From Cryptosporangium aurantiacum (GTDB lineage: Bacteria; Actinomycetota; Actinomycetes; Mycobacteriales; Cryptosporangiaceae), in the NCBI RefSeq assembly GCF_900143005.1, contig NZ_FRCS01000023.1, forward strand, positions 30,654-94,653: a stretch of DNA of 64,000 bases. The letters run 5' to 3'. Both the position numbers and the translations under genes were made by a program. Below, piece after piece: positions 1 through 7,413 of the stretch (positions are counted from its first letter, which is position 1; every line of letters starts with the position of its first letter). Below the pieces are notes generated by a model. It had not been told where the DNA came from and ran no database searches. It saw only the letters and a program-made list of their open reading frames with translations.

Positions 1-2
1 CA

Positions 3-572
3 GAACGGCAACGGCTGGAGAGCGATCTGCGTGACGGCGCACAGCGTCAGCTCGAGGCGCTCGCGGAACGGCTGGGCCTGCTGGCAGGCAACGGGCTGCC
101 GGACTCGGCCCGATCGGTGGTCGCGTCGTGCCACGCCGAGGTGCTGGCCACGATCTCCGACCTGGAAGGGCTCGCCCGAGGGCTGCACCCGACGGTGTTA
201 CGCAGCGGCGGCCTCGCGGCCGCCCTGGAAGAGGTGGCGGGCCGGCTCGGTCTGGCCGTTCAACTCGTGGTGGACGCCGGACGCAAGCCGCCGACCGTCG
301 AGGCGACCGCGTACTTCGCGCTCTGCGAGGGACTGACCAACGTCGCGAAGTACGCGCCGGACGCGCGGGTGCGCATCGAGATCACCGAGACCGACGGCTG
401 GTTGCACGGCACGGTCGCCGACGACGGACCCGGCGGCGCCAGGATGGTCCCCGGCGGCGGGCTGGCCGGCATCGACGACCGGATCCGTGCCCTGCACGGC
501 CGGACCGAGGTCGAGAGCGACACCGGCGCCGGAACGCGGCTGCGGGTCAGCCTGCCCTGCCGAACCGGCTGA
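3..572 (+). CDS. Sensor histidine kinase, C-terminal part (5' end outside window)
   Basis: Only the last ~189 codons are present; the frame is open from base 3. The visible part holds a HisKA_3 dimerisation helix followed by an HATPase_c domain: N-box around EGLTNVAKYA, G1 around DDGPGG and G2 around GGGLAGIDDRI. The family would phosphorylate a LuxR/NarL-type response regulator. Oddity: the family's phosphoacceptor block usually reads DLHDGAQQ, but here it reads DLRDGAQ, so the His is an Arg and classical autophosphorylation looks impossible. The ATP-binding boxes look intact. It ends 102 bp before a sigma-factor gene on the same strand. Domain assignment is firm; loss of activity is inferred from the one substitution. 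Confidence 0.85.
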   Translation, partial: ERQRLESDLRDGAQRQLEALAERLGLLAGNGLPDSARSVVASCHAEVLATISDLEGLARGLHPTVLRSGGLAAALEEVAGRLGLAVQLVVDAGRKPPTVEATAYFALCEGLTNVAKYAPDARVRIEITETDGWLHGTVADDGPGGARMVPGGGLAGIDDRIRALHGRTEVESDTGAGTRLRVSLPCRTG

Positions 573-674
573 CCCGCCGGCTACCCGCGCGAGAAATCCG
601 TGGGAGCCGGGCAACCGGGTGCCGCGGCTCATCCTCTTAGGGGAGAGACCACGGCGGCAACCGGAGGGAGCGGC

Positions 675-1199
675 GTGAGCGACCGGCCGGACGAGGGATA
701 TCGCGAGTACGTCGATGCGCGCTTACCGGCGCTGCAACGCTTGGCCTACCTGCTCTGTCACGATCGGCACCGCGCCGACGACCTGATCCAGGAAGCGCTG
801 ATCAAGCTGTACCTGAGGTGGGATCGGGCGCGCGCTGCCAGCGATCTGCACGCCTACGCCCGCACCACGCTGGTGCGCACGTTCCTCAGCGAGCGGCGCA
901 CGAACTGGGCGCGCCGCGTCGTGCTGGTCGACCGGCTGCCCGACGAGGCTGCCACCACCGATCCCGATGCCGCCTCCGGCGTCGCCGTCCGTGCGGCGCT
1001 GGCGACGTTGCCCCCGCGGCAGCGCGCGGTGATCGTCCTGCGCTACTACTCCGACCTCTCCGTCGAGGAGACCGGACAGACGCTGGGCTGCGCGGCCGGG
1101 ACGGTCAAGAGCCAGACCGCCAAGGGCTTGGCAGCGCTCCGCCGTGCGCTGCCCGACGTCGAGCCGAACGGTGCCGCCACGACCCGGACGAGGAGCTGA
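675..1199 (+). CDS. SigE-family RNA polymerase sigma factor
   Basis: A 174-residue sigma-70-like protein with region 2 (RLAYLLCHDRHRADDLIQEALIKLYLRW, given in two pieces: residues ~22-50) and region 4 (LPPRQRAVIVLRYYSDLS, then the helix-turn-helix around ETGQTLGCAAGTVKSQ). This is the actinomycete SigE-family group of short, ECF-like factors; it is not the SigE envelope-stress protein itself. I chose the GTG at 675 because a GGAGGGA Shine-Dalgarno lies 6 bases upstream and the protein then begins just before region 2. The next gene starts 2 bases after its stop, so the pair is almost certainly one operon, in the usual sigma/anti-sigma arrangement. Confidence 0.9.
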   Translation: MSDRPDEGYREYVDARLPALQRLAYLLCHDRHRADDLIQEALIKLYLRWDRARAASDLHAYARTTLVRTFLSERRTNWARRVVLVDRLPDEAATTDPDAASGVAVRAALATLPPRQRAVIVLRYYSDLSVEETGQTLGCAAGTVKSQTAKGLAALRRALPDVEPNGAATTRTRS

Positions 1200-1201
1200 A
1201 G

Positions 1202-2236
1202 ATGGACGAGTCCACGACCCGGGCCCTGCTGACCAGGGCGCTGGACGATGCACCCCCGCCGGCACCGGTCGACCTGGACCTGGTGGTCCGGGCAGCGCAG
1301 GCGCGGCGACGCGACCGCAACCGCTGGCTGGTCGCGGCCGCAGCCGGGATGGTGCTGGTGGTGACGATGGCGATCACGGTGCTGGCGGTCGGCGGCAACA
1401 CCGATCGGGCGGCCCCACCGGCGGGCCGCGGCCCGAACGACAACGACCTGCCGGCGACGGCGCCGACGCAGTTCGACCCGGCGCGTAGCTCGCTGAAGGT
1501 CGACGGTCTGCCGTCCTCGCTGACCGAACGCGGCACCGCGACCCGCACCACCGACCTGGTGGTCTACGCCAGTGCAAAGGGCAGCGAGTACGTGCAGGCC
1601 CAGGTGGGCGCCAAGGGAACCAAGCTGAAGAAGGGCGGATGGGACTCCCAGGGCAAGGAGACCGACGGCCCACTCATCGACGGCCACCGGTCGACGTGGC
1701 GCAACCTGGGCGATTCCGGCTACATCCTCCGCTGGGAATGGGCACCCGGCGCGGAGGCGCAGGTCGCCCTGCAAGGCGTGAAGAAGCCGCTGGCCGTCGC
1801 CACCCGCGTCGCGTCGTCGCTACAGCTCGATCTGGAGACGCCGACCCGGCTCCCGTTCACGCTCCGCCCGCCCTCGGGGTACGAGCTCCGGGAGTTCCAG
1901 ACCACGACCGACCCGACCGACAGCCCGGCTGCCACCGTCGCCTTCGGCGGCCCCGGACTGACGTTCATCAGCGTCAACGCGAACCTGATCGGCAACGGCA
2001 TCGGCGAGCCGAACACGATCTACCAGGACCGGGAGGCACGGGTCACCACGCAGGACGGCTATCTGACCGTGGTCATGGCCGCCTCGGATCTCAAGGTGAC
2101 CGGAACCTGTAACTACCGGTCGAACAGCATGCTCACCGCTGCGGAGTTCAAGGCGCTGTGCCTGGCCACTACGGCGAGCGCCCAGCGGGTCGCGGACCTG
2201 GAGACGCCCGGCGAGTGGCCGGTGTACGCGCCGTAG
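1202..2236 (+). CDS. Membrane-anchored anti-sigma-like protein
   Basis: The 344-residue product has a ~40-residue cytoplasmic N-terminus, one transmembrane helix at about residues 42-64 and a large extracytoplasmic domain, with no recognisable enzyme motif. Starting 2 bases after a SigE-family sigma gene, it has the topology of a membrane partner that holds the sigma factor at the membrane. No zinc-binding HxxxCxxC anti-sigma motif is visible at the N-terminus, so the anti-sigma role rests on context. The exported part carries paired cysteines near its end (around CNYRSNS and KALCL). Confidence 0.7.
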   Translation: MDESTTRALLTRALDDAPPPAPVDLDLVVRAAQARRRDRNRWLVAAAAGMVLVVTMAITVLAVGGNTDRAAPPAGRGPNDNDLPATAPTQFDPARSSLKVDGLPSSLTERGTATRTTDLVVYASAKGSEYVQAQVGAKGTKLKKGGWDSQGKETDGPLIDGHRSTWRNLGDSGYILRWEWAPGAEAQVALQGVKKPLAVATRVASSLQLDLETPTRLPFTLRPPSGYELREFQTTTDPTDSPAATVAFGGPGLTFISVNANLIGNGIGEPNTIYQDREARVTTQDGYLTVVMAASDLKVTGTCNYRSNSMLTAAEFKALCLATTASAQRVADLETPGEWPVYAP

Positions 2237-2251
2237 GTCCCCCGCGTGGCC

Positions 2252-2280
2252 CGCTCGCCAGCCTGGAGGGCTGGCGGGCG
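2252..2280 (+). terminator. Stem-loop terminator after the sigma/anti-sigma operon
   Basis: A 12-bp stem (CGCTCGCCAGCC with GGCTGGCGGGCG, one G-U wobble) around a 5-base loop begins 15 bases after the anti-sigma stop codon. No U-tract follows, as is common for actinomycete terminators. It cleanly separates this operon from the M20 gene. Confidence 0.6.
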
Positions 2281-2383
2281 GCGCCGCGATTACCGGAGCG
2301 GCGGCAATGCGGAGCTCGGCGTCCCGGGGCGGGTGCACGCTCGACGTCGTGGCCGAGCCGCCCGGCCGGTAGAGGAGCGCCCC

Positions 2384-3577
2384 ATGTCCGCCGCATCAAC
2401 GCTGTCACCCCTGCTCGAGACGCTCTCGGATCAACTCTCCGCGCTGCGCCCCCGGATGGACGCGGTCAGCCGCGCGATCCACGCCCGCCCCGAGCTGAAG
2501 TTCGCCGAGTTCCACGCCCAGGCCGTCCTCGTCGACTGGCTCGCCGAGTCGGGCTTCGTCACCCGGGCACCGCACGGCGGCGTCGAGACCGCTTTCGCCG
2601 CCGTCCACACCGGTCGGTCACCGGGGCCGCGCATCGCGGTGCTCGCCGAGTACGACGCGCTGCCCGGTATCGGGCACGGCTGTGGGCACAACCTCATCGC
2701 GGCCGGTGCCGCTGCCGCCGCGATCGCGGTCGTGCGCGCGCTGCCCGATCACCCGGGGACGGTCGAGGTCATCGGGACGCCGGGCGAGGAGATGGGAGGC
2801 GCGGGCAAGGTCCGCCTCGCAGAGGCTGGCGTCTTCGACGGTGTCGACGCCGCGGTGATGTTCCATCCGGGTGATCACTCGTCGCTCGCACGCCCCGGCC
2901 TCGCGGCGGCCCACCTGCGGGTGGCCTTCACCGGAGTGAGCGCCCACGCCGCGATCTCACCCTGGCTCGGTCGCAGCGCGCTCGCCGGTGCGCAACTGTT
3001 CCTGCAGGCAGTCGACGCGATGCGCCAGTTCGTTCCGCCGACCGCCCGCATCCACGGCGTCGTCGCCGACGGCGGGCAGGCACCGAACGTCGTACCGGCC
3101 GCCGCGGCGGTGGACCTCTACGTCCGGGACCGGACCGCGGCGTCGGTCGAGGAACTCGTCGGCCGGATACGGGACGCCGCTATCGGATCCGCGCTGGCCA
3201 CCGGCACGTCGGCGACGGTCTCGGAGACCGGCCCGATGTACGCCGAGCGACGCAACAACATGGTGCTCGCCGGGCTGTTCGGCGAGGCGGTCCACGCACT
3301 GGGCGTGGACATCGGGCCGGGCAGCACGGACGGCCCGGCGGGCTCGTCCGACATCGGCAACCTGTCGGTGCTGCTGCCGGTCATCCACCCGTACATCCAG
3401 ATCGCGGACGCAGGCACCCCCGGCCACTCCGAGGCCATGCGTGAGGCGGCGGCGATGCCGTTCGCTCACGACCGCACCCAGGTCGCGGCCGCCGGGCTGG
3501 CCCGGGTCGTCGCCGACCTGCTCACCGACCCGACCGTGCTGACGGCGGCGCGCGCCGAGTTCAGCGCGGGGCGGTGA
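2384..3577 (+). CDS. M20 family metallo-amidohydrolase (AbgB/IAA-amino acid hydrolase type)
   Basis: A 397-residue cytoplasmic amidohydrolase. It shows the M20D signatures HARPEL (33-38), EYDALPGIGHGCGHN (metal ligands near D91 and H102), GTPGEEMGGAGK (catalytic and metal Glu pair), and a late GHSEAMREAA segment carrying the last metal-binding His. Members cleave N-acyl or peptide-like amide bonds of small substrates such as aminobenzoyl-glutamate or N-acetyl amino acids; the substrate cannot be read here. The ATG at 2384 follows AGAGGAG by 6 bases. No obvious operon partner: a terminator lies upstream, and a regulator gene follows after 27 bases. Confidence 0.88.
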   Translation: MSAASTLSPLLETLSDQLSALRPRMDAVSRAIHARPELKFAEFHAQAVLVDWLAESGFVTRAPHGGVETAFAAVHTGRSPGPRIAVLAEYDALPGIGHGCGHNLIAAGAAAAAIAVVRALPDHPGTVEVIGTPGEEMGGAGKVRLAEAGVFDGVDAAVMFHPGDHSSLARPGLAAAHLRVAFTGVSAHAAISPWLGRSALAGAQLFLQAVDAMRQFVPPTARIHGVVADGGQAPNVVPAAAAVDLYVRDRTAASVEELVGRIRDAAIGSALATGTSATVSETGPMYAERRNNMVLAGLFGEAVHALGVDIGPGSTDGPAGSSDIGNLSVLLPVIHPYIQIADAGTPGHSEAMREAAAMPFAHDRTQVAAAGLARVVADLLTDPTVLTAARAEFSAGR

Positions 3578-3604
3578 GCGGCGGACGACCGTACACTCCC
3601 GGCC

Positions 3605-4660
3605 ATGTCGGTCGTAATACTCCTGGAAGGAGTCGACTCCGACCGGTTCACCGTCACCGTGGCGCCGCTCGCCGAGCTCGCGGCCAGCCTGCATGCGCTG
3701 ACCGAGCGCTCGCACCACACCGATCACGCCGAATGGGCCGACGGCGTGCTGCGCACCGCGTCGGCGGAGTTCCGCGCCGACCTGAAGCGGTTCTCGCCGC
3801 TGTGGACCGCTCTGCGCTGGCGGGTCTTCTACCCGGGAATCGAACCGCTGCCGACGCTCGACGTCGACCGATTCGCCGAGCTCACCGCGTACGCCTGCGC
3901 CAGCGGCTACCACGGTTTCCGGTTCGCGAACCTCCGGCACGATCCCGCTCAGGCCACGGCTCTCCGGCAGGCGGCGGCCCGGCTCCCCGATCCCCATCTC
4001 CGCCTCGCCGAGGACCTGCTCCGAGATCCCGAAGCACTCCGCGCGGACCTCGTCGGCTTCCTCGGCAGCTGCCGCCGGGCGTTCTTCGACGAGCTGTGGG
4101 CCGCACACGAACCGCTGCTCGCCCGCGCGGCCGACCACCTGCGGCGACGACTCGCCGACCAGGGTCCGGCCGACGCACTGCTCTCGCTCAGCCCGTCCAG
4201 CGCCCGGCTCGCCACCCCGTCGACCGGACCGACGCGGGTCATCTTCGACAAGGTGCACCACGCGGTGATCGCGCCTGCCCGCACGCCGGTCTTCCTGATC
4301 CCCAGCCGGTTCGGCGCACCGCACCTGCTGGTGAAGAACGAACCCGGGCTGCCGCCGGTCCTGCACTACCCGGTCGAGCCGGCGGACGTCGGGGTCACGC
4401 TGGCTCGCAGCCGCCTGCTGGCGTTGACCGACCCCCGCCGGGTCCGGCTGTGCCGGCTCATCGCCCGGCAGGCCATGACCACCGCCGACCTCGCCGACCG
4501 GTTGCAGATGACGCGCCCGCAGGTCTCCCGTCACCTCCGTGTGCTCCGTGACCTCGGCCTGGCCGACGTCGAACGGCACGGCCGTCAGGTTCACTACCGG
4601 CTCGACCTCGCCGCCGTCGAACGCATCGGACGCGACGCGTCGGTGGCCCTGCAGTACTGA
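3605..4660 (+). CDS. DUF5937/ArsR-type winged-helix transcriptional regulator
   Basis: A 351-residue protein whose first ~240 residues look like the DUF5937 sensor region found in actinomycete regulators. The last ~75 residues are an ArsR-like winged helix (LTDPRRVRLCRLI, then the recognition helix around MTRPQVSRHLRVLRDLGL and the wing around RHGRQVHYRL). The ArsR metal-box CxC is absent, so it is probably not a metal sensor. It lies 27 bases after the amidohydrolase gene on the same strand; it may regulate that gene or itself, but nothing in the sequence decides the target. Confidence 0.8.
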   Translation: MSVVILLEGVDSDRFTVTVAPLAELAASLHALTERSHHTDHAEWADGVLRTASAEFRADLKRFSPLWTALRWRVFYPGIEPLPTLDVDRFAELTAYACASGYHGFRFANLRHDPAQATALRQAAARLPDPHLRLAEDLLRDPEALRADLVGFLGSCRRAFFDELWAAHEPLLARAADHLRRRLADQGPADALLSLSPSSARLATPSTGPTRVIFDKVHHAVIAPARTPVFLIPSRFGAPHLLVKNEPGLPPVLHYPVEPADVGVTLARSRLLALTDPRRVRLCRLIARQAMTTADLADRLQMTRPQVSRHLRVLRDLGLADVERHGRQVHYRLDLAAVERIGRDASVALQY

Positions 4661-4695
4661 AGATGGTCAGGTGCCTGTGACAAGCTCTGGCGCGT

Positions 4696-4722
4696 TGTCA
4701 CAACGTGAGCGCCTGTCCGGTC
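4696..4722 (+). promoter_or_regulatory. Candidate ECF41 (SigJ) promoter for ltrA
   Basis: TGTCACA (4696-4702), a 16-base spacer, then GGTC (4719-4722), ending 34 bases before the ltrA start. The published ECF41 target consensus is TGTCACA, 16 bases, CGTC, so this differs by one base in the -10. The same layout recurs before the small gene downstream of sigJ. TGTCACA is also the right arm of an inverted repeat, TGTGACA (4676-4682) with TGTCACA, 13 bases apart. Confidence 0.6.
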
Positions 4723-4756
4723 GAAGGAGCTGCACCCCGAACGAGGAGGGACGTCC

Positions 4757-5977
4757 TTGACCACCACACCCCCGGACCGGGCCAGAGCCGGCCGGCCCTG
4801 GCGGTCGCCGGTCGTCGGCCGCGACCCCAACGAGACACACCGCGCTTCGACGCCGCTCGAGCTGCTGTTCGACCTGTGCTTCGTGGTGGCGGTGGCCTCG
4901 GCAGCCGCCGAGCTGCACCACGCGGTGGCCGAGGCGCACTTCGGGCTCGAGATCCTCAGCTACCTGATGGTGTTCTTCGCGATCTGGTGGGCGTGGATGA
5001 ACTTCACCTGGTACGCGTCCGCCTACGACGTCGACGACGTGCCGCACCGCCTGCTCACGCTGGTGTCGATCGCCGGTGTCCTGGTGTTGGCCGCGGGTGT
5101 CCCGCAGGCGTTCGAGCACGGTGACTTCGGGGTCGTGACGCTGGGTTACGTGATCATGCGGCTGGGCATGATCGGGCACTGGCTCCGGGTAGCGGCCGAC
5201 TCCCCGACGTTCCGCCGCACCGCGCTGCGTTACGTCGCCGGTCTGACCGTGGTCCAGGTCGGCTGGATCCTCCGGCTCCTGCTTCCCGACCCGTGGGGCC
5301 TCGTCGCGCTGCCGGTGCTGGTGGCGGCCGAGCTCGTCGTGCCGGTCTGGGCCGAACGAACCGGCGAAACGACCTGGCACCCCGGCCACATCGCCGAGCG
5401 TTACGGGCTGTTCACGCTGCTGGTGCTGGGCGAGGGCATCCTCGGCGCGACGATCACCGTGCAGTCGGCGATCTCCGAGAACGGCGTCTCCGCGAGCCTG
5501 CTCTGCATCGCCGCGGCCGGGCTGCTGGTGATCTTCGGGCTCTGGTGGTCGTACTTCAAACGACCGGCCGAGATCGGGTTGCGGATCTCACCGCGCGCCT
5601 CGTTCCGCTGGGGTTACGCCCACTATGTGGTGTTCGCCGCGCTCGCGGCCGTCGGTGCGGGCATCCAGGTCGTCGCCGACACCGACGCCCACCACGCGCA
5701 CCTGGGTCCGGTCGGCGCGGCGTTCGCGCTCGCGGTTCCGGTGGCGGCGGTGCTCGTCACGATCGGTCTGCTGCAGAGCTGGCTCGACCCGTCCCGCTCG
5801 TACCTGCTGCGGTTCAGCGGGGCGGCGCTGCTGGTGCTGCTCGCGGCCGCGACCACGTGGCTCGGTGTGCCGCTGGCGGCCGCGGTGCTGTTGGAGGCGG
5901 CTGCGGTGTGCGCCTTGATCGGCGTCGATCTGCTCGACGCACGCCGTCTCGTCGCCGCACCCGCCGAGACCATCTGA
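4757..5977 (+). CDS. ltrA: Low-temperature-requirement A (LtrA) family membrane protein
   Basis: A 406-residue polytopic membrane protein with about eleven hydrophobic helices and LtrA hallmarks: an N-terminal ELLFDLCFVVAVA, the WWAWMNFTWYAS segment, HIAERYGLFTLLVLGEG, and FGLWWSYFK. The family name comes from Listeria cold growth; its biochemical function is unknown. The start is a TTG at 4757, supported by the upstream GAGGAGGGAC and by the conserved N-terminus. A candidate SigJ promoter precedes it and sigJ follows 81 bases later, so it is probably a SigJ target. Confidence 0.85.
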   Translation: MTTTPPDRARAGRPWRSPVVGRDPNETHRASTPLELLFDLCFVVAVASAAAELHHAVAEAHFGLEILSYLMVFFAIWWAWMNFTWYASAYDVDDVPHRLLTLVSIAGVLVLAAGVPQAFEHGDFGVVTLGYVIMRLGMIGHWLRVAADSPTFRRTALRYVAGLTVVQVGWILRLLLPDPWGLVALPVLVAAELVVPVWAERTGETTWHPGHIAERYGLFTLLVLGEGILGATITVQSAISENGVSASLLCIAAAGLLVIFGLWWSYFKRPAEIGLRISPRASFRWGYAHYVVFAALAAVGAGIQVVADTDAHHAHLGPVGAAFALAVPVAAVLVTIGLLQSWLDPSRSYLLRFSGAALLVLLAAATTWLGVPLAAAVLLEAAAVCALIGVDLLDARRLVAAPAETI

Positions 5978-6058
5978 ATCGAGCACACCGTGGGCGTGGG
6001 CAGCCTGCCGGGACACGATTACGCTCGGCAGGCAGCACGGCGAACATGGAGGCCAGGG

Positions 6059-6949
6059 GTGGCGGATTCGGATGTGGACGACCTCGAGGACGCCGTAGCG
6101 GTCTTCACCAGCGTTCGGCCGCGCCTATTCGGGATCGCGTACCGCATGCTCAGCAGCGCCAGCGAGGCTGAGGATCTAGTGCAGGACGTCTGGTTGCGCT
6201 GGCAGACGTGTGACCGCGCCGCGGTGATCAACCCGGCCGCGTTCCTCGCGACGACGACGACCCGGCTGGCGATCAACGCGCTCCAGTCGGCACGGGTGCG
6301 GCGCGAGACGTACATCGGGCCGTGGCTCCCCGAACCCGTCGACACCAGCGCCGACCCGTATCTGGGCGCCGAGCGCGCCGAGGCGCTGGAGTTCGCGACG
6401 CTACTGCTGATGGAGAAGCTCTCGCCCAACGAGCGCGCCGCGTACGTGCTGCGGGAAGCGTTCGACTACCCGTACGCGCAGATCGCCGAGATCCTGCACG
6501 CGAGCGAGCCTTCGGTGCGTCAGCTGGTCAGCAGGGCTCGTAAGCACCTCACGCAGGAGCGCAGGGCCCCGGCGACGGCGACCACGCAGCGCGAGCTCCT
6601 GAAGACGTTCCTCGCGGCCGCCAAGTCCGGCGACATGACCGCGCTGGAGCAGCTGTTCTCGTCCGACGTGCGGAGCCTGTCTGACGGCAACGGCAAGGTG
6701 CGGGTCGCCCGGGCACCGGTTGTGGGCGTCGCGCGGGTGGCGAGGTTCCTGACCGCGATCTCCGACTGGTTCTGGGACGGCGTCGACCTGGACTGGGTGA
6801 ACGCGAACGGGCAGACGATCCTGGTGGTCCGCCACGACGGTGCGGTGCGCTGCGTGCTCACGATCGGCGCGACGGCCGAAGGCATCGACCACATCCTGTG
6901 GATGTTCAACCCGGCCAAGATCGCCGCGTTGTCCGCTGCGGAAGGTTAG
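6059..6949 (+). CDS. sigJ: ECF41-group sigma factor (SigJ) with C-terminal SnoaL-like domain
   Basis: A 296-residue ECF sigma factor with region 2 (FGIAYRMLSSASEAEDLVQDVWLRW), region 4 (KLSPNERAAYVLREAFDYPYAQIAEIL) and a C-terminal NTF2/SnoaL-like domain typical of group ECF41. The three signature spots of the group are visible: the linker WLPEP (exact), DGNGK (usually DGGGK/R) and NPAKI (usually NPDKL). In ECF41 this C-terminal domain controls sigma activity in place of an anti-sigma factor. I chose the GTG at 6059 for its GGAGG at 6048-6052. Neighbours: ltrA upstream and a free-standing copy of its own C-terminal domain downstream. Confidence 0.92.
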   Translation: MADSDVDDLEDAVAVFTSVRPRLFGIAYRMLSSASEAEDLVQDVWLRWQTCDRAAVINPAAFLATTTTRLAINALQSARVRRETYIGPWLPEPVDTSADPYLGAERAEALEFATLLLMEKLSPNERAAYVLREAFDYPYAQIAEILHASEPSVRQLVSRARKHLTQERRAPATATTQRELLKTFLAAAKSGDMTALEQLFSSDVRSLSDGNGKVRVARAPVVGVARVARFLTAISDWFWDGVDLDWVNANGQTILVVRHDGAVRCVLTIGATAEGIDHILWMFNPAKIAALSAAEG

Positions 6950-6950
6950 A

Positions 6951-6977
6951 CGTCACAGATCCGCGTGGTACTCGGTC
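6951..6977 (+). promoter_or_regulatory. Candidate ECF41 (SigJ) promoter for the downstream SnoaL-like gene
   Basis: CGTCACA (6951-6957), exactly 16 bases, then GGTC (6974-6977), ending 33 bases before the GTG of the next gene. Elements, spacing and distance to the start nearly repeat the site before ltrA. It begins 1 base after the sigJ stop codon. Confidence 0.6.
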
Positions 6978-7010
6978 CTAGCTAGCTACTGCGAGGAAGA
7001 CCGAGGCCCC

Positions 7011-7409
7011 GTGTTCGACGACGATGACGACGCCGTTCGCCGGTTCGCCGCAGCCTGCCGGCTGGGCACCGGCGCCGCGCTGCGGGCGGCGCTGTACGCC
7101 GACGCCGTCGCGGTGTGCGACAGCGGGGGCGGTGCTCCCGCCGCGCTCGGGCCGGTGTCCGGTGCGGACGACGTCGCCGAGCTGGTCGCGGCACTGCTGT
7201 GCGGGCAGCCGGACACCGAGATGACCGTCGAGGCCGTCAACGGACAGGCCGGGTTGGCCCTGTGGCGCGGCAACCGGGCGCTCGCCGTGGTCGCGGTCCG
7301 GACGATCGACGCGACGGTCGCCGCGCTCTGGATCGTCCTCAACCCTGACAAGCTACGCGGTTGGCAACGCAGAAAGGGCCCCCGCGCGGGAGCCCTCTCC
7401 GAGGAGTAG
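7011..7409 (+). CDS. Free-standing SnoaL-like protein resembling the ECF41 C-terminal domain
   Basis: A 132-residue protein with no sigma regions 2 or 4. It aligns by eye with the C-terminal half of the neighbouring SigJ: an N-terminal DDAVRRFAAACRLGTGAALRA helix region like SigJ's LLKTFLAAAKSGDMTALEQ, a DSGGG spot, and an exact NPDKL near the end, the ECF41 signature that SigJ itself carries only as NPAKI. The GTG at 7011 is preceded by GAGG. The likeliest role is a trans-acting modulator of SigJ, or a duplicated regulatory domain; both are inference. Its last ~10 codons overlap a stem-loop shared with the convergent exporter gene. Confidence 0.75.
   Translation: MFDDDDDAVRRFAAACRLGTGAALRAALYADAVAVCDSGGGAPAALGPVSGADDVAELVAALLCGQPDTEMTVEAVNGQAGLALWRGNRALAVVAVRTIDATVAALWIVLNPDKLRGWQRRKGPRAGALSEE
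7376..7395. terminator. Stem-loop between convergent genes, inside a coding end
   Basis: GGGCCCCCGCG pairs with CGCGGGAGCCC (one mismatch, arms meeting at the centre). It lies 14 bases before the stop of the SnoaL-like gene and 18 bases beyond the stop of the convergent exporter. It could terminate both transcripts. Confidence 0.4.
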
Positions 7410-7413
7410 CGCG

